A stretch of 64,000 nt of DNA from Acinetobacter brisouioides. Its GTDB lineage: Bacteria; Pseudomonadota; Gammaproteobacteria; Pseudomonadales; Moraxellaceae. Positions 39,180 to 48,974 of the stretch are shown here, in pieces. Where the stretch lies: the NCBI RefSeq assembly GCF_004331075.1, contig NZ_SJNX01000006.1:62001-126000 (forward strand). Reading direction: 5' to 3'. The notes beneath the pieces are model-generated. The model was given only the letters and a program-made list of their open reading frames with translations, did no database searches and was not told the DNA's origin. The first letter of the stretch is position 1. Each line of letters opens with the position of its first letter. Both the position numbers and the translations under genes were made by a program.

Positions 39180-40679
39180 TTAATTTTCCAAAGCCGAATA
39201 CGCGGTAAGCATTCCGTGCTGATGATCGATAGCCGCTTTTACTTCTACCACATCATCAAACCAATGACGAACGCCATCGATTTCCTGATAATTTTCATGT
39301 CCTTTGCCTGCGATCACCACAATATCTCCTGCCTCTGCCTGCTGCACAGCAAATTTAATCGCTTCGCGGCGGTCATGGATTTCATGCACTTCATGCTGAG
39401 CAAAATTGATGCCTTGTTTCATATCGGCAAAAATTTGTTCAGGGTTTTCGGTGCGTGGATTGTCTGTGGTCAACAGCACAGGATTGGCATGTTCCAATGC
39501 AGCTTGAACCATGAGTGGGCGCTTACCACGATCACGGTCGCCGCCACAGCCAAACACTGCCCATAAGCGATGCTCGACATGACGTTGCAAACTGGTCAAA
39601 ACTTGAATCAAGGCATCTGGAGTATGCGCATAATCCACAACAAACAAGCGCTGCTGATCGCGCAAGACCTGCATGCGACCTGGTGCGCCTTGCAATTGTG
39701 GTACAGCCGCGACCAATGCCGATAAATCAAATCCTGCCACATAGGCTGCAATCAAACTTGCCAATAAGTTTTCAACATTGAACTGTCCGAGTAATGGGCT
39801 GTTCACTGCAAACTGCCCGACTGGACTATGTAAAGTAAAACGTGCACCTTGCAAGCTAAAGTTCAAATCTGAGACATAAAAATCAGCAGTTTGCTGGATT
39901 GCATAGGTGAAAATTTTTGGTTGTGCTGGATTATGACGCGCTGCATTCAACATTACTTCAGCATAGGCATCATCCAGATTAATCACAGCATATTTTAATG
40001 ACGTAAATGTGAATAACTGGGATTTTGCTTCAGCATATGCCTCTAACGTTTTATGATAATCTAGATGATCGCGACTTAAATTACTATACACCGCAATTTC
40101 AATCTCACAGCCATTTAAGCGACCTTGTTCCAAGCCATGTGAACTGGCTTCGAGCGAGGCAAAACGTGCCCCTTGCTCGGCATAGCTATGCAATAAATTC
40201 TGTAAATAAATCGCATCCACTGTGGTGTGGGTTGATGCTTCCAAGTTAGGTAAAATCCCATTACCTGTAGTTCCCATAACTGCACAGCGTTGATGTTGTG
40301 AACTGATCAATTCAGCAATCAAACGTGAAATGGTGGTTTTACCATTGGTGCCCGTGACCGCCAAAATATGCAAGGGTGCTGTTACTGCTGTCGCTTGTAA
40401 ATAAGCTTTTTGCCATGTCCCCATGCGCTGACGCACATCTGGGCAAACCACACAGTTCTCGAGTGGCAATGGCTGCTCAGCGATAATTCCGATCGCACCA
40501 CGCTGCAATGCTACCTGCGCAAAGTGCAAGGTTTTTTCAGGCTGTGAATAACTGGTCAGTGCAATAAAAATCTGCCCTGCTTCAACATAACGGCTGTCTA
40601 AACAAAACCCTTGAAAGGGCTGAGTCATCCAAGGTTGAATAGACTCAACAGGATAAATCTGCTGCAAAGTAATCGACAT
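39180..40679 (-). CDS. murE: UDP-MurNAc-L-Ala-D-Glu:meso-diaminopimelate ligase
   Basis: MurE adds meso-diaminopimelate to the stem peptide. The 499 residues show AVTGTNGKTTISRLI near 115, ASSHGLEQGRLNG near 185, NLSRDHLDYH near 207, and the DAP-specificity motif DNPRTENPEQI, with the Asp-Asn-Pro-Arg that marks DAP rather than lysine ligases. It follows ftsI by 11 bases. All three Mur-ligase domains are complete. Confidence 0.96.
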   Translation of the reverse strand: MSITLQQIYPVESIQPWMTQPFQGFCLDSRYVEAGQIFIALTSYSQPEKTLHFAQVALQRGAIGIIAEQPLPLENCVVCPDVRQRMGTWQKAYLQATAVTAPLHILAVTGTNGKTTISRLIAELISSQHQRCAVMGTTGNGILPNLEASTHTTVDAIYLQNLLHSYAEQGARFASLEASSHGLEQGRLNGCEIEIAVYSNLSRDHLDYHKTLEAYAEAKSQLFTFTSLKYAVINLDDAYAEVMLNAARHNPAQPKIFTYAIQQTADFYVSDLNFSLQGARFTLHSPVGQFAVNSPLLGQFNVENLLASLIAAYVAGFDLSALVAAVPQLQGAPGRMQVLRDQQRLFVVDYAHTPDALIQVLTSLQRHVEHRLWAVFGCGGDRDRGKRPLMVQAALEHANPVLLTTDNPRTENPEQIFADMKQGINFAQHEVHEIHDRREAIKFAVQQAEAGDIVVIAGKGHENYQEIDGVRHWFDDVVEVKAAIDHQHGMLTAYSALEN

Positions 40680-40690
40680 GAACTCACCAA

Positions 40691-42511
40691 TTATTGAATT
40701 TTAGGGGCTTGTAAAGGTTTATCCAGTGGTACATCCAGTAAGCGCAAAAACTCTTGCATAATGCGCGCAAATACAGGTGCAGATACCGTACCGCCATAAT
40801 AAGTGCCTTGTGGGTTTTCTACCACAACGACCATGGCTATACGTGGGTTACTCACAGGAGCAACCCCTGCAAACAACGCACGATATTCATTTTTTGAATA
40901 ACCACGTCGGTCAGCATTGAGCTTATGTGCTGTTCCCGTTTTACCCGCCACACGATAGCCTGGAATTTGTGCCTGTGTGGCTGTACCACCTGGCTGAGTA
41001 ACCTGTTCCATCATCAGCACGACTTTATCGGCAATTTTTGGATCAAGTACTTGCTTACCTTGAACAGGTTTATTCAGTTTATACAAGGTTAATGGTACTT
41101 GCGTGCCATGGTTGGCTAGCATGGCATAACCTTGTACCAACTGTAATACCGTAGCATTTAGACCATAACCATACGCCATCGTACCAATTTCAGACATGTT
41201 CCAATATTTCGATGGCAAGATCAGTCCCGAACTTTCTCCCGGGAAATGCACTGCAGAACGCTGCCCAAAACCCACACGTTTAAAGAAAGTTGGAATCGTT
41301 GGTGTTGGTAAAGACAGCGCAATCGTTGCTGCACCGACGTTGGAAGATTTAATAATCACCCCTGCCAAAGTCAGTGCGCCATAGTTATGGGTGTCATGAA
41401 TAATATGATTACCAATCCGCATAGAACCTGGCGAGGTATTAATAATCGTATTTTCTGTATATTTACCACTTTCCAATGCCGCAGAAATGGTAAATGGCTT
41501 CATGGTTGAACCCGGTTCAAACATGTCAACTGCACCACGGTTACGCATCGCGTCTTTATTATTTAAACTGGCTTTATCATTTGGGTTATACGACGGCCAA
41601 CTGCTCATCGCCAAAATTTCACCTGTTTTGACATCGACTGCAATTGCTGTTGCTGAACGTGCATTGTTGGCAATTCCTGATGCGGTTAATTCACGATACA
41701 TGATGTATTGCAAGCGTGAGTCGATACTTAAAGTAAAATTTTCTCCTGCCTGTACCGGTTTCACCACTTCTGGATCTTTAACTCGGTTACCGTACTTATC
41801 CCGAATATTGATCTGCAAGCCATTGACACCCGTCAACTTCTTATTCAGCTTCATTTCCAGACCTTCCACGCCTTTACCATCATTATTAGTCAAACCAATA
41901 ATCTGAGCATTCGGCTGCGGTTGCGGGTAAAAACGCTTATAAGATTTCTCGGTATACACGCCCTGAAAATTATGTTCCAGAATAAAGTCTGCTTGTGGCG
42001 GTGGAACTTCAGTTTTTAACACCAAATAACGTGAATGTGGATGTGCCTGCATCTGCTTCTTCAGCCAGTCAGCATCCACGCCCACAATATTTGCCAACTC
42101 ATCGAGATCAAAGTCTTTATCGGGAAGTTTTTGTTTTGGTTTACGACGCTCACCCGGTTTCAGCGGGGCAGTCATCTCATCATAGAGTTTTTTGTTTTCA
42201 AAATAATCACGTGGATCCATCACCACTTTCATAATCGGCGTACTGATGGCTAAAGGCACACCATTACGATCACTAATAATGCCGCGCATGGGTCTAATGG
42301 TTTCATCACGTAAAATCAGGGCATTGGCTTTATTTTGCAAGAAGTCCTTATTAATAATTTGCACATAAAATGCACGAACCACCAATATTAAAAAACACAG
42401 TAAAACAATGCCCCAGAGCAAATAAAAGCGCCATTGATCAAAGGTAATTTCGCTCTTTTCAGTCACTGAAAGCTTGGTTTTACGTTTTAAATTCATTCGT
42501 TTTTCAGTCAT
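40691..42511 (-). CDS. ftsI: Septal transpeptidase PBP3 (FtsI)
   Basis: FtsI is the division-specific D,D-transpeptidase, anchored in the inner membrane and part of the FtsQLB-FtsWI complex. The 606 residues contain a cytoplasmic start, one membrane helix at about 30-50, a pedestal domain with RGIISDRNGVPLA near 76, and a transpeptidase domain with GSTMKPF (Ser about 336), SSN near 390 and KTGTAHK near 525. AAGG lies 8 bases before ATG 42511. It follows ftsL by 10 bases. Confidence 0.96.
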   Translation of the reverse strand: MTEKRMNLKRKTKLSVTEKSEITFDQWRFYLLWGIVLLCFLILVVRAFYVQIINKDFLQNKANALILRDETIRPMRGIISDRNGVPLAISTPIMKVVMDPRDYFENKKLYDEMTAPLKPGERRKPKQKLPDKDFDLDELANIVGVDADWLKKQMQAHPHSRYLVLKTEVPPPQADFILEHNFQGVYTEKSYKRFYPQPQPNAQIIGLTNNDGKGVEGLEMKLNKKLTGVNGLQINIRDKYGNRVKDPEVVKPVQAGENFTLSIDSRLQYIMYRELTASGIANNARSATAIAVDVKTGEILAMSSWPSYNPNDKASLNNKDAMRNRGAVDMFEPGSTMKPFTISAALESGKYTENTIINTSPGSMRIGNHIIHDTHNYGALTLAGVIIKSSNVGAATIALSLPTPTIPTFFKRVGFGQRSAVHFPGESSGLILPSKYWNMSEIGTMAYGYGLNATVLQLVQGYAMLANHGTQVPLTLYKLNKPVQGKQVLDPKIADKVVLMMEQVTQPGGTATQAQIPGYRVAGKTGTAHKLNADRRGYSKNEYRALFAGVAPVSNPRIAMVVVVENPQGTYYGGTVSAPVFARIMQEFLRLLDVPLDKPLQAPKIQ

Positions 42512-42521
42512 TGAACTGACC

Positions 42522-42857
42522 TTACTTTTTTTGCGCGGTTGAAGGAAGAGAAATCACCACAGTATCCGAAGATGGTGGTGAGTACATACGAAGCTGGGTC
42601 ACGGCACGTGTCCCGATCTGAGCAGTTGCCCCAAAAGTTTGCTGTTCGATCAGCAACCGTCCCCATTCGGCATTTAGATCATCTTCAGCACGCAGCAAAC
42701 TACTCAATTGACGATAATCATACCGATATTCGTATACTTCAAATACCACCATAACCGCACTGCTAAAAATCAGGCAGACCAGAACCAAATAGGTCAGCCC
42801 TTTTTTCAACACAATTCGATCCTTGACTGGTTTTTCTTCAACAACCTCTGTATTCAT
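42522..42857 (-). CDS. ftsL: Cell division protein FtsL
   Basis: A small bitopic division protein of 111 residues: a cytoplasmic N-terminus rich in Lys/Glu, one membrane helix (LTYLVLVCLIFSSAVMVVF, about 22-40), then a periplasmic coiled coil (YEYRYDYRQLSSLLRAEDDLNAEWGRLL region) that pairs with FtsB. The weak sequence conservation is normal for FtsL; the position between rsmH and ftsI settles the call. Confidence 0.93.
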   Translation of the reverse strand: MNTEVVEEKPVKDRIVLKKGLTYLVLVCLIFSSAVMVVFEVYEYRYDYRQLSSLLRAEDDLNAEWGRLLIEQQTFGATAQIGTRAVTQLRMYSPPSSDTVVISLPSTAQKK

Positions 42858-42866
42858 GGTGTGCCT

Positions 42867-43781
42867 TTATTTATCTAGTCGTTCAGCCACACGTAACCAC
42901 GCACTACGTGAGCGCGGGTTACTTTTTACTTCTTGTTCACTGGCGCGAATGCGTGAGATTTTTTTCAGACGACGCGTATCAACTCGCTGTTGCGGCAAAC
43001 CCCAACCATGATCTTCTGCCAGAGTAGACTCTTTTTGAATGAATTGCTTAATCAGGCGGTCTTCTAAAGAATGGAAACTAATCACTGCCAAACGTCCATG
43101 TACTGACAGCAAGTCAACTGCTTGTGGCAGAAACTGTTCAATATCATCGAGTTCTTTATTAATCGCAATACGAATAGCTTGGAAAGTACGCGTCGCAGCA
43201 TGCTTGTTTTTTTCCCATTTTGGATGGGCAACTTTTACAATTTCAGCGAGTCGGGCAGTTGTGGTAATTTCACCTGCCTGTTTAATGGCGCGAGCAATAC
43301 GGCGACTGTAACGCTCTTCGCCGTATTTAAAAATAATATTGGCAAGTGCTTCTTCTTCAATGCTCAATAACCATTCACTGGCGGTTTGCCCTTGCGAGTT
43401 ATCCATCCGCATATCTAAAGGGCCATCATGCATAAAGCTAAAACCACGCTCTGCCTGATCAAGCTGTGGTGAAGATACCCCCAAGTCCGCCATAATGCCA
43501 TCGACTTCATGTAGACCCAATGCAGTCAATTCCTGCTGAATATCAGCAAAACTGGCATGAATAATTTTAAAACGCGGGTCTTGTTGTTCGAGTTCAGCAG
43601 CGACTGCCAAAGCTTGTGGGTCTTTATCGAAGGCATATACGCGACTATTAGCATCTAGTTTTGATAACAATAAGCGACTGTGCCCACCACGCCCAAAAGT
43701 TGCATCGACATAAATTCCTGTATGACGATCTGCTAACAACGCATCTATAGTTTCATGGAGTAATACAGAAATATGAGACAT
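42867..43781 (-). CDS. rsmH: 16S rRNA (cytosine1402-N4)-methyltransferase
   Basis: RsmH (MraW) methylates C1402 in the ribosomal P site of 16S rRNA with SAM. The 304 residues show HISVLLHETIDAL at the start, the SAM motif DATFGRGGHSRLLL near 26-39, GIMADLGVSSPQLD near 98, ERGFSFMHDGPLDMRMD near 115 and VISFHSLEDRLIKQF near 230. It is the first gene of this cluster; mraZ, which precedes it in many bacteria, is absent. Confidence 0.96.
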   Translation of the reverse strand: MSHISVLLHETIDALLADRHTGIYVDATFGRGGHSRLLLSKLDANSRVYAFDKDPQALAVAAELEQQDPRFKIIHASFADIQQELTALGLHEVDGIMADLGVSSPQLDQAERGFSFMHDGPLDMRMDNSQGQTASEWLLSIEEEALANIIFKYGEERYSRRIARAIKQAGEITTTARLAEIVKVAHPKWEKNKHAATRTFQAIRIAINKELDDIEQFLPQAVDLLSVHGRLAVISFHSLEDRLIKQFIQKESTLAEDHGWGLPQQRVDTRRLKKISRIRASEQEVKSNPRSRSAWLRVAERLDK

Positions 43782-43949
43782 ACGAACGGAAATCGAAAAT
43801 TAAAAATGTAATTGCACATTATCTCCATGTTTCATGCAAGTTCCAAACGGCTTTTTGTACGGAAATATTATTTTGCGATAGTTATTTCCGTTTTTTGTTA
43901 AAAAAATCAGCAAATCAATGCTTCACCCCAGCGACCTGAGGCAAATTGT

Positions 43950-44948
43950 TTAAGGTTTAGCATAAATCTGGTCAAAAACACCACCATTGGCAAAATGGAT
44001 TTTTTGCGCTTTTGCCCAGCCACCAAAGACTTGATCAATCGTAAACAATTTAATCTTTGGGAATTTATAGGCATATTTTTGTGCAACCTGTGCATTGCGT
44101 GGGCGGAAATTATATTTAGCTGCCAGTGCCTGCCCTTGTGGAGAGTATAAAAAATTTAAATAACCTTTTGCTAATAAACGATTGCCGTCTTTATCAACCG
44201 TTTTATCGACAATTGCCACCGAAGGTTCAGCTAAAATTGAAACCGAAGGATAAATAATCTGGTACTTATCTTTGCCTAAATTATTTTGTGCCAGTAAAGC
44301 TTCATTTTCCCAAGTCAACAACACATCACCAATACCGCGTTCAGCAAATGTCGTCAGTGAACCGCGCGCCCCAGAGTCAAGCACTTTGACATTGTGATAC
44401 AGCTTAGATACCAGTTCGCGGGCTTTGGCATCATTGCCGCCTGGCTGCTTGAGTGCATAGCCCCATGCCGCCAAATAAATCCAGCGCGGAGCACCGCCCG
44501 TTTTCGGATTTGGCGTAATAATTTCCACACCAGACTTGGTCAAATCATTCCAGTCATGAATTTGTTTTGGGTTGCCCTTACGCACCAAAAACACCACGGT
44601 TGATGTATAAGGTGCAGAATGCTGCGGAAATTGTTGTTGCCAGTCCTTACGGATATAATCTGCGTTGGCAATTTCATCAATATCGTTAGCAAGTGCCAAG
44701 GTCACCACATCGGCTGGCAAACCTGAAGCGACTGCGCGAGCCTGCTTACCTGAACCTCCATGCGATTGTTTAAACTCAACTTTCTTACCTGTGCGTTTTA
44801 GCCAATACTGTCCAAAAACTTGATTATATTCCTGATAGAATTCTCGGGTTGGATCATAAGATACATTGAGGAAGGTTTTATCTGCATACACCCATGAACT
44901 TGTTGTCGTGAGCAGTGTCACTACACCTGCTGTAATCAGTTTGCGCAT
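43950..44948 (-). CDS. Periplasmic sulfate-binding protein
   Basis: Substrate-binding protein of a sulfate/thiosulfate ABC transporter, 332 residues. The signal peptide ends near SSWVYA. Family signatures are VSYDPTREFYQEYNQVF after the signal, QSHGGSGKQARAV near 60, PNPKTGGAPRWIYLAAWGYA near 150-170 and GIGDVLLTWENEA near 215. It matches Sbp and CysP about equally, so I give no symbol. The permease and ATPase genes are not in the window, so it stands alone. A long AT-rich gap lies upstream; expression under CysB is likely but no site could be assigned. Confidence 0.92.
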   Translation of the reverse strand: MRKLITAGVVTLLTTTSSWVYADKTFLNVSYDPTREFYQEYNQVFGQYWLKRTGKKVEFKQSHGGSGKQARAVASGLPADVVTLALANDIDEIANADYIRKDWQQQFPQHSAPYTSTVVFLVRKGNPKQIHDWNDLTKSGVEIITPNPKTGGAPRWIYLAAWGYALKQPGGNDAKARELVSKLYHNVKVLDSGARGSLTTFAERGIGDVLLTWENEALLAQNNLGKDKYQIIYPSVSILAEPSVAIVDKTVDKDGNRLLAKGYLNFLYSPQGQALAAKYNFRPRNAQVAQKYAYKFPKIKLFTIDQVFGGWAKAQKIHFANGGVFDQIYAKP

Positions 44949-45400
44949 TTTTTATTCTCAAAATATTTTTAGATCACTATACTTATTCTTAATAAATTTG
45001 AAATATCAAACATTTATAATGTTTTATTCTAAGCTTTCAGGTTTTTCTTCTATATTACCAATATGTGACTATTTGCTATTTATTCTGACGACTTAGATCC
45101 CTTTCATTATGGTTTATCGCCTCTTTATTTTTCTTTACCGAAGCAAAATTGAAATATATTTCAATGAGGCTCAAGAAACAAAAATGGGCTGACAAAAGAA
45201 GTCTATTCCTTTGTTAAAACAGTCATTATGTCGGGTTCTAAATATATCGCCATGGGCTAAGTCGATATTTTGTAAAATAAATACGCTTTCTTTTATGGGA
45301 ATGTACGCTATAGTAGCATTTGATAAATATAGTGGTAGCGTTGTTTAAATACGCTGGAAATAACAAGAAAAGCCGCTTTAACTTTTTGGAGTTTTATTTT
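44949..45400. other. Gene-free stretch between divergent sulfate-binding and exported-protein genes
   Basis: A 452-base AT-rich gap that must carry promoters in both directions. I see no RNA gene, strong terminator or long inverted repeat. GCTATAGT near 45308 resembles a -10 element for the plus-strand gene. Nothing else could be assigned. Confidence 0.35.
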
Positions 45401-45718
45401 ATGGCATATTTTCGTGGTGTAGTTTTAGGATTGTGTCTAAGTTTAGGCGCAACGAGCAACTATGCAAATGTCATTGAAAATAAAGACAAAGTAACAAGCA
45501 AAACCGTCACTATACTGGGCAAAAATGCTCATCATGTTTCATTGATTGAAAAAGAACTCAGCAAGCAAAAACAAAATACCAAAGCCATTGATTCCGATTT
45601 AGATAGCATCAAGATCTTAAATGCCATCCATGTACAGCCAAGCCAAAGTTTCTTTGCTTACCAACATGAGCGTTTCTCTCGAATTCTCCAAGCATTATTT
45701 CAAACACGTGACTCTTAA
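45401..45718 (+). CDS. Small exported protein of unknown function
   Basis: I do not recognise this 105-residue protein. An N-terminal signal peptide is clear (AYFRGVVLGLCLSLGATSNYA, cleavage near residue 22). The mature part of about 83 residues is charged, begins NVIENKDK, and has no cysteine or obvious motif. ATG 45401 is chosen because GGAG lies 9 bases upstream; the frame is open from 45320, but that start would bury the signal peptide. It ends 110 bases before gltX on the same strand. Confidence 0.7.
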   Translation: MAYFRGVVLGLCLSLGATSNYANVIENKDKVTSKTVTILGKNAHHVSLIEKELSKQKQNTKAIDSDLDSIKILNAIHVQPSQSFFAYQHERFSRILQALFQTRDS

Positions 45719-45828
45719 TTCCTAAGACTTAGTCACCAAAATCAGCCTTGTGTTACGTTGCTTTTTCACGTTATACAGGGCTTTTTTCGTTATAATAGCC
45801 TGCATTAGATATCAAAACTGAATCGATT

Positions 45829-47340
45829 ATGAAAGTCCGTACCCGTATTGCGCCCTCTCCTACAGGCTTCCCTCATGTAGGTACAGCTTATATTGCTTTA
45901 TTTAACTTATGCTTCGCTAGACAACATGGCGGCGAGTTTATTTTACGTATTGAAGATACGGATCAACTGCGTTCTACGCCCGAATCAGAAAAAATGATTT
46001 TGGATTCATTGCGCTGGTTAGGTCTTGAATGGTCAGAAGGTCCAGATGTAGGCGGTCCACACGCACCATATCGCCAGTCTGAACGTATGCATATCTATAA
46101 GCAATATGCACTAGAATTGGTGGAAAAAGGACATGCATTTTACTGTTTTGCCAGCGCAGAAGAATTAGATCAAATGCGTGCTGAACAACAAGCGCGCGGT
46201 GAAACGCCTAAATACGATGGTCGTGGTTTAAAACTTTCTCAAGAAGAAGTTCAGCGCCGCCTTGCCGCAGGTGAACCACATGTGATTCGTATGAAAGTTC
46301 CTGAAGAAGGAATTTGTAAAGTCAATGACTTACTGCGTGGTGAAGTGGATATTCCTTGGGTACAGGTCGACATGCAAATCTTGCTGAAAACCGATGGCTT
46401 GCCAACCTACCACTTGGCCAACGTGGTCGATGACCATCTCATGCAAATCACCCATGTGTTCCGTGGTGAAGAATGGTTACCTTCTGCACCTAAACATCAG
46501 TTGCTTTACCAATACTTCGGTTGGGACATGCCACAGCTTTGTCACATGCCATTGTTGCGTAACCCAGACAAATCGAAATTATCAAAACGTAAAAACCCAA
46601 CTTCAATCAACTACTATCGTGACATCGGTGTGTTGCCTGAAGCGCTATTGAACTACTTGGGTCGTATGGGTTGGTCAATGCCTGACGAACGTGAAGTGTT
46701 CACCTTACAAGACATGATGGACAATTTTGATATTCATCGTGTGTCTTTGGGTGGTCCAGTCTTTGATGTCGACAAACTAAACTGGTTGAATGGTCAGTGG
46801 ATTAAAGGTTTAAGCCCTGTACAACTGCTTGAGCGTATTTTGACTTGGCAAAATGACAGCAAAAAACTCGAAGAGATTGCAGCAGCGATTCAGCCGCGTA
46901 TCAACTTGTTGTCAGAAGCTGTGAACTGGGCAGGTTTTTACTTCAACCACATGCCAAACATCACCGCAGAGATGTTTGAAAGCAAAAAACTTAGCCAAGA
47001 ACAAGTTCGTCAAAGCTTACAGTTTGCTATTTGGCGTTTAGAAAAAACCTTCACGTGGAACAATGACACCGTGAGCCAGATCCTGATGGACTTGGCAAAC
47101 CAAATGGGCATTAAACTGCGTGACTTTATGCCAGCGTTCTTTATTGCAATTGCAGGTTCAACCAGTTCAACTCCTGTCATGCAGGCAATGGTCACTATTG
47201 GCCCTGACCTGACCTATGCGCGCTTACGCCGTGCGCTTGAAATTGTTGGTGCTCCAAGCAAAAAAGAGCTTAAAGTTTGGGAAAAACTCAACGAAAGCAT
47301 CCAATTGCCGAAAAATGAAGCAACTGAAACAAGCGAATAA
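45829..47340 (+). CDS. gltX: Glutamyl-tRNA synthetase
   Basis: GltX charges tRNA-Glu with glutamate; class I aminoacyl-tRNA synthetase. The 503 residues show the HIGH-like [13 protein letters not shown] at 10-22, the Glu-binding [10 protein letters not shown] near 44, [15 protein letters not shown] near 207 and the KMSKS-like [10 protein letters not shown] near 247. The C-terminal anticodon-binding helical domain is complete. A tRNA-Glu gene lies 155 bases downstream, with a tRNA-Ala gene between. Confidence 0.96.
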   Translation: MKVRTRIAPSPTGFPHVGTAYIALFNLCFARQHGGEFILRIEDTDQLRSTPESEKMILDSLRWLGLEWSEGPDVGGPHAPYRQSERMHIYKQYALELVEKGHAFYCFASAEELDQMRAEQQARGETPKYDGRGLKLSQEEVQRRLAAGEPHVIRMKVPEEGICKVNDLLRGEVDIPWVQVDMQILLKTDGLPTYHLANVVDDHLMQITHVFRGEEWLPSAPKHQLLYQYFGWDMPQLCHMPLLRNPDKSKLSKRKNPTSINYYRDIGVLPEALLNYLGRMGWSMPDEREVFTLQDMMDNFDIHRVSLGGPVFDVDKLNWLNGQWIKGLSPVQLLERILTWQNDSKKLEEIAAAIQPRINLLSEAVNWAGFYFNHMPNITAEMFESKKLSQEQVRQSLQFAIWRLEKTFTWNNDTVSQILMDLANQMGIKLRDFMPAFFIAIAGSTSSTPVMQAMVTIGPDLTYARLRRALEIVGAPSKKELKVWEKLNESIQLPKNEATETSE

Positions 47341-47394
47341 TCTTTTTGCTTGACGTGTGAGTGGAATGCCCCTAATATTGCGCTCACACAGACT

Positions 47395-47470
47395 GGGGTC
47401 ATAGCTCAGTTGGTAGAGCGCTACAATGGCATTGTAGAGGTCAGCGGTTCGATCCCGCTTGGCTCCACCA
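47395..47470 (+). tRNA. tRNA-Ala (GGC)
   Basis: The 76-base cloverleaf has GGC in the anticodon loop of the CTACAAT/ATTGTAG stem region and the G3.U70 pair that identifies alanine tRNAs. It has TTCGATC in the T loop and an encoded CCA end. It lies 54 bases after gltX and 25 bases before tRNA-Glu, probably in one transcript. Confidence 0.97.
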
Positions 47471-47495
47471 AACCTCATATGTGTTGCCTCGATAA

Positions 47496-47571
47496 GTCCC
47501 TATCGTCTAGAGGCCTAGGACATCGCCCTTTCACGGCGGTAACCGGGGTTCGAATCCCCGTAGGGACGCCA
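47496..47571 (+). tRNA. tRNA-Glu (TTC)
   Basis: The 76-base cloverleaf has anticodon TTC in CCCTTTCACGG, acceptor stem GTCCCTA/TAGGGAC, TTCGAAT in the T loop and an encoded CCA end. It follows tRNA-Ala and precedes a strong terminator. The substrate of gltX is thus encoded next to its synthetase. Confidence 0.97.
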
Positions 47572-47577
47572 AATTCT

Positions 47578-47611
47578 AAAAAACCACTGACATGATCAGT
47601 GGTTTTTTTTC
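47578..47611 (+). terminator. Intrinsic terminator after tRNA-Glu
   Basis: AACCACTGA-CATGA-TCAGTGGTT is followed by TTTTTT, 10 bases after the tRNA end. Stem of 9 bp with flanking A/T runs. Confidence 0.92.
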
Positions 47612-47675
47612 GACTAAACTTTTTGCTTTGCCACGAAGTTCGCTAAAATAACCATAAATTCATTTGGGAGTGTCC

Positions 47676-48014
47676 ATGCAATATCGTTGCCCACAATGCC
47701 AAAGTGCTAAAATTATGCCTGTTGCCCAAGGTAGCAATGCCGTCCGCCCAGAAATTCCAAAAAGTTTAGTCATTTTGGTCTTTTCAATTTTTCTACTGCT
47801 CCTGCTTGTGATTGCCTGTATTGTGATGTCGGTTTTTGCCCATGGTGCAAGCTCAATCCTACAAATCGCTACAGGTGTGGTATTTTTGGTGACCGTGGGT
47901 TCAGGTCTGCTGTTTTGGCGCCAACTTCCAAACTTCAAATTATCAATGCAAGGGTTTCTTCAGTCACAAAAAGCATGGAAATGCCGTGACTGTAACCATG
48001 AGTGGCAATTGTAA
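47676..48014 (+). CDS. Small membrane protein with a split zinc ribbon
   Basis: A protein of 112 residues of unknown function. CPQC at residues 5-8 and CRDC at 103-106, followed by NHEWQL, form a four-cysteine zinc-ribbon pattern placed at the two ends of the chain. Between them are two hydrophobic helices (about 35-58 and 66-84), so both ends would be on the same, probably cytoplasmic, side. GGGAG lies 5 bases before ATG 47676; an in-frame TTG at 47664 is less likely. Confidence 0.78.
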   Translation: MQYRCPQCQSAKIMPVAQGSNAVRPEIPKSLVILVFSIFLLLLLVIACIVMSVFAHGASSILQIATGVVFLVTVGSGLLFWRQLPNFKLSMQGFLQSQKAWKCRDCNHEWQL

Positions 48015-48030
48015 TCATCATGCCAAAACA

Positions 48031-48942
48031 TTAATGCTGGTGTGAATGTTCATGAGTCAGGCATGGATTTTCTTCAATCTGTAACGTCACCTGCCGAATC
48101 CCATGACGATGTACCAGCATTTCTGTTGCTTCATGATATAAGCGATTTCGCTCTGCCTGTGGCGCAAATAAATGTACCGCGAGATGAATATTCTTGGAGC
48201 TGATTGCCCAGACTTTCAGTTGATGAATGCTTTCCACACCATCCAGAGATAACAGATCTTGCCGCAACGCCTCGATATCAATTTCATCAGGCACGCCCTC
48301 TAGCAAAATATTGATGCTTTGTTTGAGCAAGAGCCATGTACGTGGCAGCACCCACATCCCAATGAAAACCGCAACCAAGGTATCCACCCACACCCATTGC
48401 GTCAGATAAATCAGTACTGCCCCAAAAATCACCCCAACTGAACCCAAAGCATCACTCAATACTTCTAAATATGCACCTTTGATATTCAGGCTATCTTCCA
48501 CGCCTGACATTAAGATTTTCATGGCAATCAAGTTAATAATTAAACCCAGTATTGCCACCACCAACATACCTAGGCTTTGAATTTGAGGTGGATGGGTAAA
48601 ACGCACATAAGCTTCATATAAAATATAGACAGCCACTAAAAACAGCATCAGCGCATTAAACAATGCTGCCAAAATTTCAAACCGCTGATAACCAAAAGTA
48701 CGCTTGTCATCGGCAGGCAGTTTGCCAATTTTTATCGCAATTAATGCCACTGCCAATGCGGCAGCATCAGTAAACATATGCGCAGCATCTGACAATAAAG
48801 CCAAACTTTGGGTCAGGAAACCTGCCACAACTTCAACAATTAAAAAACTGCTGGTCAAACCCAGTGCCAGCCAGAGTTTCTTAGAATTATTTTCACTGGC
48901 TGCGGCATGATGATGCTCATGCCCATGATGGTGTCCACTCAT
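48031..48942 (-). CDS. Cation diffusion facilitator (zinc/cadmium/cobalt efflux)
   Basis: CDF-family inner-membrane metal/proton antiporter of 303 residues, related to CzcD and ZitB. His-rich ends (HHHGHEHHHAAA near the start, HEHSHQH at the end) bind metal. Six membrane helices follow, with the site residues SDAAHMFTDA (HxxxD) in helix II near 52-61 and LSDALGSVGV near 160-169 in helix V. The cytoplasmic ferredoxin-like domain occupies the last 90 residues. It is the last gene of the Czc set, 83 bases after czcA, so zinc, cadmium or cobalt export is likely. Confidence 0.92.
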   Translation of the reverse strand: MSGHHHGHEHHHAAASENNSKKLWLALGLTSSFLIVEVVAGFLTQSLALLSDAAHMFTDAAALAVALIAIKIGKLPADDKRTFGYQRFEILAALFNALMLFLVAVYILYEAYVRFTHPPQIQSLGMLVVAILGLIINLIAMKILMSGVEDSLNIKGAYLEVLSDALGSVGVIFGAVLIYLTQWVWVDTLVAVFIGMWVLPRTWLLLKQSINILLEGVPDEIDIEALRQDLLSLDGVESIHQLKVWAISSKNIHLAVHLFAPQAERNRLYHEATEMLVHRHGIRQVTLQIEENPCLTHEHSHQH

Positions 48943-48974
48943 ACAGGAACTCCTGTTTTTATGGTGATATGAAC

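Noticed and set aside
39105..39566. 153-codon open frame across the murF/murE junction
   Set aside because: Antisense to both Mur ligases, with no ribosome site or domain.
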